From assembly GCF_011806565.1 (NCBI RefSeq), contig NZ_JAATOP010000013.1:21063-85062 (forward strand): a DNA stretch of 64,000 nucleotides, in the 5' to 3' direction. This DNA is from Marivivens donghaensis (lineage in GTDB: Bacteria > Pseudomonadota > Alphaproteobacteria > Rhodobacterales > Rhodobacteraceae). The position numbers and the translations under genes were made by a program. Of the stretch, positions 1-8,281 are shown piece by piece (position 1 is the stretch's first letter; every line of letters begins with the position of its first letter). Below the pieces are notes generated by a model, which saw nothing but the letters and a program-made list of their open reading frames with translations, had not been told where the DNA came from and made no database searches.

Positions 1-1910
1 TTCGCGCTGTTCGGGCGGGCCGTTTCGCGGGCCTCGTCCCAGATTGTGCACAGGCGGGTGTAACGGTCGGCCATCTGCTCGATCGCGGCGGCGTCGGACA
101 TATCGCCCTTCATCCATGCGCGGGCAGCATCACCGAAGATCGTGCGGCCGACGGCAAAGCCGCGGACCAGCGGATAGGCGGCAGCCACTTCGAAGCTGGC
201 GCGCAGTTCTTCTTCGGGCGCATCAAGGCCCAGAACCACGATACCGCGGGTGTGCGGGTCGTTCTCTTCGATGGCCGCGATGGCGTTCTGCCATGCCGCA
301 TCGGTGGTGAACGGCTCCAGCTTCCACCAGTCCGGATAGACGCCGATCTCGTAGAAGCGGCGGATCAGGATCGCGCTGGTCTCGTCATCGACCGGCGCCA
401 CTTTGGACGGGATGATCTCCAGCAGGAATTCGAGGCGGTTGCGGCGCGAGGCTTCGAACAGGCGCTTGACGGTGTCTTCCTGCTTTGCCTGCGTCTCCGC
501 GTCGTCGTCGGGGTGGCAGAAGCACAGAACCTTGACCACGTTTTCCTTGGCCCACTGGTTCAGGCCGCCGAAGTCGCTGCCCAGTTCCGGCTCGAGTGTC
601 AGCGGACGCGAGCCCGGCCATTCGGTCGGACGGCCGATCCAGAGGCCCGAGCCCGAAGCCGCGTGAAGCGCGCTGCGGCCGATGCGGTTGTCGCACAGGA
701 TGCCGTAGCCGTACTTGCCGTTCTGCACCTTCTCGGCGGCTTTGAGGCAAAGCTCCTTGAACTCGCCGCCACGCTCCAGCGTGTAGCCTTCCATGTCTTC
801 GAGCTGCATGCGGTGATCGAAGGCGAAGACGCGCATCGTGGACCAGTCGCCATGACGGTTGGTCGACCAGTGGATCTGCTCCAGCTCGGGATCGTTGCGC
901 AGGTCTTTTTGCTTGATGCCGCGCTCGAGGAAGAACTCCAGCTCGGTCAGCGACGGATAGGCGGGGGTGCAGCCATGACGGCTGACGGCGAAAGCGCCGC
1001 AAGCGTTGGCGTACTTCAGTGCGGTCGGCCAGTCTTCGTCATCGAGCCAGCCCTTCAGCAGACCCGAGAAGAAGCCGTCGCCTGCGCCGAGTACGTTGAA
1101 CACCTCGATCGGGAAGCCCGGTCCGGTCTGGCCGTCGTCGAGGCTGTCGGGGATCTCGCCTTCGAAAGCGACAGCGCCGGCAGCGCCGCGCTTGCAAACG
1201 AGGGTCGCGTTCGACACGGCGCGCACAGCGCGCAGGGCTTCGATGGTGTTGGTCGAGCCACCGGCGATGTGGAACTCTTCTTCAGTGCCGACGATCAGAT
1301 CGAAGTGATGCAGCGTCGACAGGAGCTTCTCGGTCACCTTCGCGCTCTCGACGAAGCGGCTTTCGCCGTCACCGTGACCAGCCACGCCCCAGAGGTTCGG
1401 GCGGTAGTCGATGTCCAGAGCGGTGCGCAACCCGTGCTTGCGCGCCAGTTCCAGCGCCTTCATCACAGCCGCTTCGGTCTTCACGTTCGACAGGTGAGTA
1501 CCCGTCACGACGATCGAACGCGCCGAGGCGATGAAGTCTTCCTTGATGTCGTCTTCGCAGAGCGCCATGTCCGCGCAGTTCTCGCGGTAGAAGATCAGCG
1601 GGAACTGTTCTTCGTCGCGGATGCCGAGGATCACCAGCGCGGTCAGGCGCTCGGGATCGGTCACGACGCCATCGGTGCTGACGCCTTCGCGGGCAAGCTG
1701 TTCGAGGATGAAGCGGCCCATATGTTCGTCGCCCACGCGGGTGATCAGACCCGACTTCAGGCCCAGACGTGCCGTGCCGCAAGCAATATTCGTCGGTGAG
1801 CCGCCGATGTATTTGTCAAAGGACCCCATGTCCTCAAGACGTCCGCCGATCTGACCGCCGTAAAGGTCAACACCCGCGCGACCGATCGTAATTACATCCA
1901 ACTTGCTCAT
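1..1910 (-). CDS. iolC: 5-dehydro-2-deoxygluconokinase fused to DUF2090 domain (IolC), 3' end cut by window edge
   Basis: Cytoplasmic sugar kinase of myo-inositol catabolism, phosphorylating 5-dehydro-2-deoxy-gluconate. The open frame has 636 codons and is still open at base 1; fused family members are about this long, so only a few residues are probably missing. Residues 1-325 are a PfkB kinase with GGSPTNIACG near residue 37 and the anion-hole/catalytic GAGDGFF near 275. Residues 330-636 are the aldolase-like DUF2090 domain (FAFDHR, ILCDNRIG, GFAVGRTIFGDAARAW), a fusion common in Proteobacteria. The ATG follows GGGAGGA at good spacing. It is the last gene of a leftward inositol operon but has 142 bases of its own leader. 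Identification is firm; the substrate is from family knowledge. Confidence 0.93.
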   Translation of the reverse strand, partial: MSKLDVITIGRAGVDLYGGQIGGRLEDMGSFDKYIGGSPTNIACGTARLGLKSGLITRVGDEHMGRFILEQLAREGVSTDGVVTDPERLTALVILGIRDEEQFPLIFYRENCADMALCEDDIKEDFIASARSIVVTGTHLSNVKTEAAVMKALELARKHGLRTALDIDYRPNLWGVAGHGDGESRFVESAKVTEKLLSTLHHFDLIVGTEEEFHIAGGSTNTIEALRAVRAVSNATLVCKRGAAGAVAFEGEIPDSLDDGQTGPGFPIEVFNVLGAGDGFFSGLLKGWLDDEDWPTALKYANACGAFAVSRHGCTPAYPSLTELEFFLERGIKQKDLRNDPELEQIHWSTNRHGDWSTMRVFAFDHRMQLEDMEGYTLERGGEFKELCLKAAEKVQNGKYGYGILCDNRIGRSALHAASGSGLWIGRPTEWPGSRPLTLEPELGSDFGGLNQWAKENVVKVLCFCHPDDDAETQAKQEDTVKRLFEASRRNRLEFLLEIIPSKVAPVDDETSAILIRRFYEIGVYPDWWKLEPFTTDAAWQNAIAAIEENDPHTRGIVVLGLDAPEEELRASFEVAAAYPLVRGFAVGRTIFGDAARAWMKGDMSDAAAIEQMADRYTRLCTIWDEARETARPNSA

Positions 1911-2001
1911 CTGTTCCTCCCTGCCCTCAACCCAGAGGTTGCCACGCAGCCGTTTACTTCGCTAGGTGCGATTTGCGATATACTGGATCACAACCTGCGC
2001 A

Positions 2002-2014
2002 CCAATTTGTATCA
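2002..2014. promoter_or_regulatory. Motif CCAATTTGTATCA in the iolC leader, shared with the 9313/9488 promoter region
   Basis: This 13-mer lies in the 142-base gap upstream of iolC. A copy with one difference (CCAATCTGTATCA) lies at 9413-9425, between the divergent hydroxylase and LacI genes. Both sit in promoter positions of inositol-linked genes, so a common operator is plausible. That is inference from two copies. Confidence 0.35.
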
Positions 2015-2052
2015 TTTCAGCTCACGGCGTCTTTCAAAAACGCCAAAATGGA

Positions 2053-2343
2053 TCACTCGCCAGAGGCGACGTTGATGGTCTCGAACACCAGCTTTTCGTT
2101 GAACTGCTCGTGGTAAGCGATGAAGTCCTTGGTGTGCTGCTGTTCCATGTGGAAATCGTGCGCCGCTTGATCGACCCCCGTTTCCACGAATACCAGACGG
2201 TCCGGTTTATCCGTGCAGGCAAAGAAATCGTACTGGATGCAACCTTCCTCGGCGCGGGTGGCGGCTTGTGCTTCCGGCGCACGTTCGAGGATCTTGCCGC
2301 GCGTACCCGGCAGGCAATCAATCGAAATGATGAACTTGTACAC
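2053..2343 (-). CDS. Antibiotic biosynthesis monooxygenase (ABM) family small protein
   Basis: A 96-residue dimeric ferredoxin-like protein of the ABM/quinol-monooxygenase/LsrG type. The sequence carries the typical EEGCIQYDFF strand, the VFVETGVDQAAHDFHMEQQH segment and the C-terminal FHxxxF-like helix region. Family members oxidise quinols or act on small carbonyl compounds without a cofactor. It lies between a TIM-barrel isomerase gene and iolC on the same strand, suggesting it handles a reactive intermediate or by-product of inositol breakdown. That role is inference; the fold assignment is good. Confidence 0.8.
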   Translation of the reverse strand: MYKFIISIDCLPGTRGKILERAPEAQAATRAEEGCIQYDFFACTDKPDRLVFVETGVDQAAHDFHMEQQHTKDFIAYHEQFNEKLVFETINVASGE

Positions 2344-2353
2344 GACAGTGTCG

Positions 2354-2374
2354 GGCGCGGCACGGAGCCGCGCC
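2354..2374 (-). other. Intercistronic hairpin
   Basis: Perfect 8-bp stem GGCGCGGC / GCCGCGCC around a 5-base loop, in the 39 bases between the TIM-barrel gene and the ABM gene. No T-run follows, so it is more likely an mRNA-stability or attenuation element than a full terminator. Confidence 0.45.
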
Positions 2375-2382
2375 GCTCTCCC

Positions 2383-3326
2383 TTAACGGATGATCGTCGC
2401 CTGAAGCGCGCCGATCAAGGACTGGATGCCTGCGTTGGTCGACATGGTGAAATCTTTTATCTCGAGCGAAACCCAATCGTTGTAGCCAAGCATACCAACG
2501 ACCGAGAAAAACTGTTTCCACCATTGCAGATCGTGACCTGCGCCAACGGCGACGTAGTTCCAAGCGCGGTTGGCCACGTCGGTGACTTCGCGCATTTCCA
2601 GCAGACCGTTCACGTCGGCCAGACCGCGCTCGATGCGGGTGTCTTTGCCGTGAACGTGGTGGATGGCATCCCCCAGAGAGCGCGTGCGACGGCGATCGGG
2701 CAAGCGCCCTTCCAGAACAGGTGCGAAGGGTCGAGGTTCATGCCGACAATCGGGCCAACTTCGTTACGCAGGCGGAACAGGGTGTCCGGATTCCAGACCA
2801 GCATGGCCGAGAAGTTTTCCAGAGCGATCTTCTCGACGCCGACTTTCTTGGCGTGATCGACGATGCCGTGCCAGTACGGGAACGCGCAGTCTTCCCACTG
2901 GTAACGGTCGCGCTCGGGCATCTCTGCGGGCCACGACTTGGTGTAGGTCAGCCAGTTCGGAACGGTGTCCTCGGGGGCCGCGGCCGGAAGGCCGGACATG
3001 CTAACGATCTTGGTCACACCAATTTCGCCCGCGAGGGTGAAGGTCTCTTCGATTTCCTTGCGGTGCTTGGCACCCAGATGACCCGGATCGAGCGGATTGC
3101 CCGAGCAGTTCAGCGCGGCGATCTTCAGACCGCGCGCTTCGATTTCCTTCAGCTTCTGCGACAGCAGGCCCTTGTCGGCCAGCAGTTCGTCAGCGCGGAA
3201 GTGCGGAGCCGGCGACCAGCCGCCTCCGGTCATTTCAACACCTTCGACGCCCAGCTCGACGCATTTGTCGAGCATATCGGTGAAGGACATGTCGCCCATC
3301 ACGTCGGTGCAAATAGAAAGCTTCAT
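2383..3326 (-). pseudogene. Sugar phosphate isomerase/epimerase (TIM barrel), frameshifted
   Basis: An AP-endonuclease-2-type TIM barrel isomerase/epimerase of inositol operons. The frame opens at 3326 (MKLSICTDVMGDMSF) and runs well through IALENFSAMLVWNPD and GMNLDPSHLFWKG, then is lost near 2675-2680. There the minus strand reads CTCTCTGGGGGATG. Removing one CT restores RALGDAIHHVHGKDTRIERG, and the protein then continues to a stop at 2383 with ALQATIIR. The intact product would be about 313 residues. As it stands the first frame makes a 238-residue protein lacking the last part of the barrel. Either a real 2-base insertion in a CT repeat or a sequence error; downstream codons look conserved, which favours a recent event or an error. 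Confidence 0.85.
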
Positions 3327-3339
3327 CTTCTGTTCCTAT

Positions 3340-4365
3340 TCACTCGGCCGCGACGGCCGGTGCTTCCAAGTAGAGGGCGGGTTTCTTGATCATCTTGAGC
3401 GGCTCGTACTGGCCCGATTCAGCGGCGCGGAGCGCAGCGTCGGCAGTCAGGGTCGAGGCGTAACCGTCCCATGCGCTCGGACCGGTGGCAGTGCCTTCGC
3501 CAGCGGCGATGATCCACTCGCGGAATTCCTGATCGTAAGCTTCGATAAAGCGCTCGCGCCAGTCTTCCGGCATGGCCTGACGGATGCCGTTGACGTCCGA
3601 CACAACAGTCGCCGGACGGTTCGGGAGCGACGCAACACCGGTTTCGCCCGAAACTTCGCCACGGATGTCGTAGCCGTAGGTGATCGCGACCGAAATCTCG
3701 ACGTCCACGATCGCACCGCTTTCCATGTGGAGAAGGACGATCACGGGGTTCTTCAGCTCGCCGCCACCAACGGTGGAGCGGCGGGGATAGCGGACTTCCA
3801 CACCGACGATCTCGTCCGACAGCAGCCAGCGCGAAATGTCCGCGTCATGAACGAGCGTATCGTTCAGCGGCATGTCCGAGGTGTAGTGCGACGGCACCGA
3901 CGCGTTGCGGTGGACCGAGTGATACATGAGCGGCGCACCGATCATGGCGCTGTCAACCACTGCCTTCAGACGGCGGTAGTCGGCATCGAAGCGGCGCATG
4001 AAACCGACCTGGATCAGGCGCTTGCCGTAGGCAGCTTCGGCCTCGACGATACGGATCGCTGCTTCTTCCGATGTGGTCATCGGCTTTTCGCAGAACACCG
4101 GCTTACCGGCGGCAATACAGTCGAGCAGTTGCTCTTCGTGGGCGGGACCCCAAGAGCAGATGACGATCGCATCGACATTGTCGGACTCGATCAGCGCCTT
4201 CGGGGTCTCGAAGACCTCGGCACCGTAGGGAGCGGCCTCTTTGGCGCGCTCTACATCGATGTCGTTGACGGCGGTGATTTCGACACCGGAGAGGACTTTC
4301 GTCAGGCGGCGGATGTGATCTTGACCGATCATGCCCGTGCCGATGACACCAACTTTCAAAGCCAT
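3340..4365 (-). CDS. Gfo/Idh/MocA oxidoreductase, inositol 2-dehydrogenase-like
   Basis: NAD-dependent sugar dehydrogenase of 341 residues, likely oxidising myo-inositol or a stereoisomer at C2. The N-terminal Rossmann motif is [12 protein letters not shown], followed by the catalytic-lysine motif [11 protein letters not shown] near residue 97 and the [15 protein letters not shown] helix that carries the active-site Asp/His pair. The start at 4365 (MALKVGVIG) is chosen because the nucleotide-binding motif must begin within a few residues of the N terminus; the open frame extends 34 codons further upstream without homology. It lies between two TIM-barrel isomerase genes, 11-13 bases from each, so it is co-transcribed. 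A second, closer IolG is at 14395. Confidence 0.88.
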   Translation of the reverse strand: MALKVGVIGTGMIGQDHIRRLTKVLSGVEITAVNDIDVERAKEAAPYGAEVFETPKALIESDNVDAIVICSWGPAHEEQLLDCIAAGKPVFCEKPMTTSEEAAIRIVEAEAAYGKRLIQVGFMRRFDADYRRLKAVVDSAMIGAPLMYHSVHRNASVPSHYTSDMPLNDTLVHDADISRWLLSDEIVGVEVRYPRRSTVGGGELKNPVIVLLHMESGAIVDVEISVAITYGYDIRGEVSGETGVASLPNRPATVVSDVNGIRQAMPEDWRERFIEAYDQEFREWIIAAGEGTATGPSAWDGYASTLTADAALRAAESGQYEPLKMIKKPALYLEAPAVAAE

Positions 4366-4376
4366 CACATGCTTCC

Positions 4377-5276
4377 TTATTTGAAGTATTTGTCGATGTA
4401 GCGCTGCATCTCGTTGCGCATGAAGATGCCGGACTCGTCCGCCTTTTCTTCCCATGCGAACACGCAAGCGGTCATGATGCCGTCAAAGCCGATCTCTGCA
4501 AGGGTCTTGTAGAAATCATCCCACGGCACTTCGCCCTGACCCATGTTCAGGTGCTGGTGAACGCGCACGGTCGAACCCGGCGGGTTGATGATGTAGCGCA
4601 GGCCGCTCGATGCCTTGTGGTTGAAGGTGTCGGCGATGTGGACGTGCGCCAGAACGTCGGCACATTCGCGCAGCATCGCAACGGTGTCGTCACCGAAGTA
4701 GAAGGTGTGCGGCGTGCAGTAGAGGAACTTCACGCGGTCCGAATTGACGGTGCGGATCAGGTCGACCAACGGCTGGAGCGTTTCGACCCAGTCTTCGGGG
4801 TGCGGTTCGATGTGGATGTTGATGCCTTCACGCTCGAAGATCGGAACCAGCTCGTCCATCGAACGCCACCAAGCGTCTTCGCAGGCTTCGACCATGGAAC
4901 CCGTGTGGCAGCAGTAGCAGGTGCCTTTGTCGGGGTGCGGGCCACGGCCGAACTCGGAGTTCATGGTGTCCACTTCCAGCTCGACAGCAATCTCGATCGC
5001 ACGTTTCCAGTGCTTGACGGCCGCCTTGCGCTCGTCCTCGTCATTCGAGGCCCAGCGGTACATCGGCAGCAGCGTAGCGATGCCGACATCCGAGTCCCTC
5101 AGAGCTTTCTTGAAGCTCTTCACGCGGTCGGGGAACACGCGGGGAGCTTTGAACCACTCCAGAAAGTCACCACGGGGGCTGAGTTCGATCCAGTCATAGC
5201 CGAGCTCTTTGACCTTGCCTGGCAGCTCTTCGAGCGACAGGTGACGGTGCATAAACGGGTCTAGCGCGATTTTCAT
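4377..5276 (-). CDS. Sugar phosphate isomerase/epimerase (TIM barrel)
   Basis: A 299-residue AP-endonuclease-2 family TIM barrel, cytoplasmic, with metal-binding features expected of IolE/IolI-like isomerases: [10 protein letters not shown] near residue 105, [11 protein letters not shown] near 157, [10 protein letters not shown] near 188 and [11 protein letters not shown] near 215. Sugar substrate not identifiable from sequence. The neighbours are an inositol-dehydrogenase-like gene 11 bases downstream and a sugar ABC transporter upstream, so a role in isomerising an oxidised inositol (inosose) is likely. The leader contains a strong hairpin. Confidence 0.85.
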   Translation of the reverse strand: MKIALDPFMHRHLSLEELPGKVKELGYDWIELSPRGDFLEWFKAPRVFPDRVKSFKKALRDSDVGIATLLPMYRWASNDEDERKAAVKHWKRAIEIAVELEVDTMNSEFGRGPHPDKGTCYCCHTGSMVEACEDAWWRSMDELVPIFEREGINIHIEPHPEDWVETLQPLVDLIRTVNSDRVKFLYCTPHTFYFGDDTVAMLRECADVLAHVHIADTFNHKASSGLRYIINPPGSTVRVHQHLNMGQGEVPWDDFYKTLAEIGFDGIMTACVFAWEEKADESGIFMRNEMQRYIDKYFK

Positions 5277-5303
5277 GCGTCTTCCTCCAGAAATAAGTTG
5301 GGT

Positions 5304-5326
5304 CGCGCCGCCTCCTCAACGGCGCG
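5304..5326 (-). other. Intercistronic hairpin with GAGGAGG in the loop
   Basis: Stem CGCGCCG / CGGCGCG (7 bp, extendable by GGTC/GACC with one bulge). On the transcribed minus strand the 9-base loop reads TTGAGGAGG, a Shine-Dalgarno-like sequence. It separates the ABC ATPase gene from the TIM-barrel gene, 28 bases before the latter's start. No T-run. Confidence 0.5.
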
Positions 5327-5333
5327 GACCGGA

Positions 5334-6164
5334 TCAGTCAGCCGAAGCGACTTTGGGCGGGTGACCCTGATGGGAGTCCATGTAGCCCTCGATGCTTGCT
5401 TCGAGGTCGGCCATGGCTTCACCGCCCGCCATGAGGTCGGTGATCTCTTCGCGGGTCTTCTCGCCCTTGCGGAAGTCGGCGGCGATGGCGCCGCGGATCA
5501 GAACAGCGAAGTGGTCGCCCACGGTCATCGCGTGCATGACCTGATGGGTGATGAAGATCACCGCGAGGCCGCGCTTTTTCGCTTCGTTGACGATGCGCAG
5601 AACGTGGGCCGCCTGCTTTACGCCCAGCGCCGCAGTCGGCTCGTCGAGGATCAGAACGCGGGCACCGAAGTACACAGCGCGGGCAATCGCCAGCGACTGG
5701 CGCTCACCGCCCGACAGGCCGCCCACGAGGCGGTCACCGTCGGTGATGCGGGTGATGCCCATCTTCTGGACTTCCTCGACGGCGATCCTGTTCGCCTTGT
5801 TGCGATCGAAGACCTTGAACGGACCGAAGCCCTTGGTCGGCTCGACGCCCATGAAGAAGTTGCGGCCGACCGACATTAGCGGATAAGTCCCGCCGAACTG
5901 GTGCACGGTCGCGATGCCGCGATCGTGAGCGTCGCGCGGACCGTCGAACGTAACAGGCTTGCCGTCGACAAGGATCTCGCCGCGGATCGGTGCGTGCACA
6001 CCGGCGAGCGTTTTGATGAGGGTCGACTTACCGGCGCCGTTGTCGCCCAGCAGGCAGAGCACTTCGCCTGCGCGGACTTTGAGCGAGATTTCATGGAGAA
6101 CGTCGATCGGGCCAAAGCTCTTGTCGACATTCTTCAGTTCGATAACAGGTGGGTTGGAAGACAC
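5334..6164 (-). CDS. Sugar ABC transporter, ATP-binding subunit
   Basis: Single-domain ABC ATPase of 276 residues energising uptake of a sugar or inositol at the inner membrane. Walker A is GDNGAGKST near residue 41, the signature is LSGGERQ near 148, and Walker B is VLILDEPTAAL. It is the short, FrcA-like form rather than the 500-residue double-ATPase form. The signature Q-loop region reads TVHQFGGTYPLMSVGRNFFMG. It starts 4 bases after the permease stop at 6169, so the two are translated together. Its position inside the iol region indicates inositol as substrate; this is inference. Confidence 0.92.
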   Translation of the reverse strand: MSSNPPVIELKNVDKSFGPIDVLHEISLKVRAGEVLCLLGDNGAGKSTLIKTLAGVHAPIRGEILVDGKPVTFDGPRDAHDRGIATVHQFGGTYPLMSVGRNFFMGVEPTKGFGPFKVFDRNKANRIAVEEVQKMGITRITDGDRLVGGLSGGERQSLAIARAVYFGARVLILDEPTAALGVKQAAHVLRIVNEAKKRGLAVIFITHQVMHAMTVGDHFAVLIRGAIAADFRKGEKTREEITDLMAGGEAMADLEASIEGYMDSHQGHPPKVASAD

Positions 6165-6168
6165 GATC

Positions 6169-7206
6169 TCAGGCCTTTTTCTTGGAAACGGCGCTGAGCG
6201 CCTTTTTGCGGAAGATCTCGTTCATGCCAACGGCGGCAAGAAGCATGATGCCGATGATCAGGCTGGACCAGTTACGGTCGATATCGGTGAAATAGATGCC
6301 TTGGCTCACGACGCCGAAGGTCAACGTGCCGAAGAAAATGCCCACGACAGAGCCGAAACCGCCCGTGATCAGTGTACCGCCAACGACGACGCTGACGATG
6401 ACGTTGAAGATGACGTTGAAGATGATGTTCATGCCGCCCGACACCTGCGCCGAGTTGAACAGGATCGCTTGGCACATGCCGACAAACGTCGCGGCGGTGG
6501 CCGACATGATGAACAGACCGATCGTCATCTTGCGGACGGGAATACCTGCGTTACGTGCGGATTCCTTGTCGCCGCCCATGGCGAAAAGCCAGTTGCCGAA
6601 CGGGCTTTTGTGGACAAAGAACCAGAACACGACAGCGAAGATGATCCACCAGACGATGATGATCTGGTGGCTGGCCGCGACGAGACGGCCAAAGATGAAC
6701 TTGGACCACTCCGGTGCGTCGAGCGATACGCTGGCCGCGCCCGTCAGAACCTTGGATGCCGACAGGACCACGCCCTGCATCGCGACCAGCGTGCCGAGGG
6801 TGATGATCAGCGACGGGATCGTGGTGCGGGTCACCAGCAGGCCGTTCACGAGGCCGACCAGAAGGCCAACGCTCAGACCGCCGAAAATGCCCATCCATGT
6901 GGGCAGATCGCAATGGCCGGAAATCAGCGCGGTGGTGAGCGACGCTGCGGGCAGGACGGACCCCACCGACAGATCAAGCTCGCCCGCGATCATCAGAAGG
7001 CCGACGGGAAGTGCGATGATGCCGACTTCGGCGGCCATGTTCAGGAAGCTCGACCAACCGGGAGCGCCCATGAAAATCTCGCCGCCCATGCTGGCAAAGA
7101 AGATGTAGACGACAATCGTTCCAAGCAACGTCCCTGCTTCGGGACGGCGGATCAGACTGCCGAAGTTGATGGATGAACCACCGGAATTCGTCGTTTCAGA
7201 TGACAT
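6169..7206 (-). CDS. Sugar ABC transporter permease
   Basis: Integral membrane permease of the ribose/fructose class (BPD_transp_2), 345 residues with 8-10 hydrophobic segments. Family features: GELDLSVGSVLPAASL near residue 115, GLVNGLLVTRTTIPSLIITL near 160, and the C-terminal FGVVSQGIYFTDIDRNW segment with GMNEIFRKK at the end. Start at 7206 (MSSETTNSGG) is preferred over an upstream ATG at 7236 because a GGGGGAA stretch lies just before it. Partners are the ATPase downstream and the binding protein upstream. Separated from the binding-protein gene by a strong hairpin. Confidence 0.92.
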   Translation of the reverse strand: MSSETTNSGGSSINFGSLIRRPEAGTLLGTIVVYIFFASMGGEIFMGAPGWSSFLNMAAEVGIIALPVGLLMIAGELDLSVGSVLPAASLTTALISGHCDLPTWMGIFGGLSVGLLVGLVNGLLVTRTTIPSLIITLGTLVAMQGVVLSASKVLTGAASVSLDAPEWSKFIFGRLVAASHQIIIVWWIIFAVVFWFFVHKSPFGNWLFAMGGDKESARNAGIPVRKMTIGLFIMSATAATFVGMCQAILFNSAQVSGGMNIIFNVIFNVIVSVVVGGTLITGGFGSVVGIFFGTLTFGVVSQGIYFTDIDRNWSSLIIGIMLLAAVGMNEIFRKKALSAVSKKKA

Positions 7207-7268
7207 TTCGTTCCCCCAGTGCGCCACGCACTTCATCTTGCCCCAATGCGCGGGCCTTCGTTTTGGAC

Positions 7269-7294
7269 GGGCCGCGCAACGGATTGCGCGGCCC
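7269..7294 (-). other. Strong intercistronic hairpin after the binding-protein gene
   Basis: Perfect 11-bp stem GGGCCGCGCAA / TTGCGCGGCCC closing a 4-base loop, in the 108 bases between the binding-protein stop and the permease start. No T-run. Such hairpins commonly protect the abundant binding-protein mRNA from 3' decay or terminate partially, lowering permease expression. Confidence 0.6.
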
Positions 7295-7314
7295 GATTTC
7301 GTATCGTGCGGAAA

Positions 7315-8189
7315 TTAGCGGGTGCCCTGCGACGCGCCCGACATGGTCGACTCGATGTTCGACGCATCAACGATGCCAGGACCGGTGACGATTTCGCGGG
7401 TCGGGATGCTGAGGCCGTAGTTCACGTAGCCGTTCAGGATCGAAACGGCGTAGTAGCCCTGCTGGTAATCCTGCTGGTCGATTGCGCAGGCCTGCTTGCC
7501 GTCGTTGATGTTGGTCAGGATGGCTTCGTCGAAGTTGATACCGCAGAGCGATACAGCGCCTTCTTTGCCAGCCTGAGCGACTGCGGTCACGTTACCCTGT
7601 GCGGTTGCGGGCAGCGGCAGGACCGAACCGGTACCACCGGTGCTTTCGATGCCTTCAACGAAGCCGTTGCAGTAGTCTTCGATGTTCGCAGCGCCCGGCA
7701 GCGAGTTGATGCAAACGCCGTTCTTGCCACCGTTCGAGCCGAGGTACGCACCGCCAGCAACGCCGGCTTTGTAGTCGACTGCGCCGACGTAGTTCATCGC
7801 GCCGAGGCGGTCAGCACCTTCGATGCCGCCAGCGTTGTAGATGACGAGCGGGATGCCTGCTTCGACAACAGCTTCGAATGCGGGGTCCATGGCTTCCGGA
7901 ACCCAGTCCGGACCGACGATTGCGTCAGCGCCTTGGTCGATGGCCTGACGGATCAGCTCCGCAGCGTCGACGCCGAGGTTGTCGTAGTTCTGCGGACCAA
8001 GCCAAGTGACCGAGCCACCCTGTGCTTCGACAACGAGACTGCGTCTTCGGCGCCGCGCTTGACGATCGACCAGAACGGATCGTCCGGCTTACCGCCGATA
8101 ACGAAGATGTCTGCGGACATCGCGGTGGTCGCCATCATCGCAGTCGTCGCAGTCGTCGCAGCGGCGACAAAAAGGTTGGTCAGTTTCAT
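7315..8189 (-). pseudogene. Sugar ABC transporter periplasmic substrate-binding protein, frameshifted
   Basis: Type I periplasmic binding protein of the ribose/inositol class. Translation starts at 8189 after a GGAGGA site with a signal peptide (MKLTNLFVAAATTATTAM...SADIF) and runs through GGKPDDPFWSIVKRGAEDA. The frame is lost near 8035-8045: the minus strand reads GCAGTCTCGTTGTCGAAGCA, and one extra base would give A-L-V-V-E-A. The other frame then continues GGSVTWLGPQNYDNLG, WVPEAMDPAFEAVVEAG, YNAGGIEGADRLG down to the stop at 7315. Intact length would be about 291 residues. First gene of the transporter, so a genuine lesion would inactivate uptake. The rest of the frame shows no decay, so a one-base sequencing error is a serious alternative. 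Confidence 0.85.
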
Positions 8190-8247
8190 GTTCAGTATCC
8201 TCCAATTTTTCACCGCATCAGCACGGCCCGGACATTTCGTGGTAGTC

Positions 8248-8273
8248 CCCGAGTCCTCCTCAGTCGTCGGGGG
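8248..8273 (-). other. Leader hairpin with GAGGAGG in the loop
   Basis: Stem CCCCGA / TCGGGG with a 14-base loop that reads GAGGAGGA on the minus strand. It lies about 60 bases before the binding-protein start and 9 bases after the hydroxylase stop. Could be a weak terminator or a regulatory leader structure. Confidence 0.4.
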
Positions 8274-8281
8274 CGTGAGGG

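Noticed and set aside
252..1799. A 515-codon plus-strand frame opposite iolC
   Set aside because: The minus strand encodes a complete PfkB-DUF2090 protein; the plus frame has no recognisable domain.
7315..7890. A 191-residue independent protein starting MDPAFEAVVEAG
   Set aside because: This Met is internal to a periplasmic binding-protein fold; the signal peptide and first lobe lie upstream in another frame.
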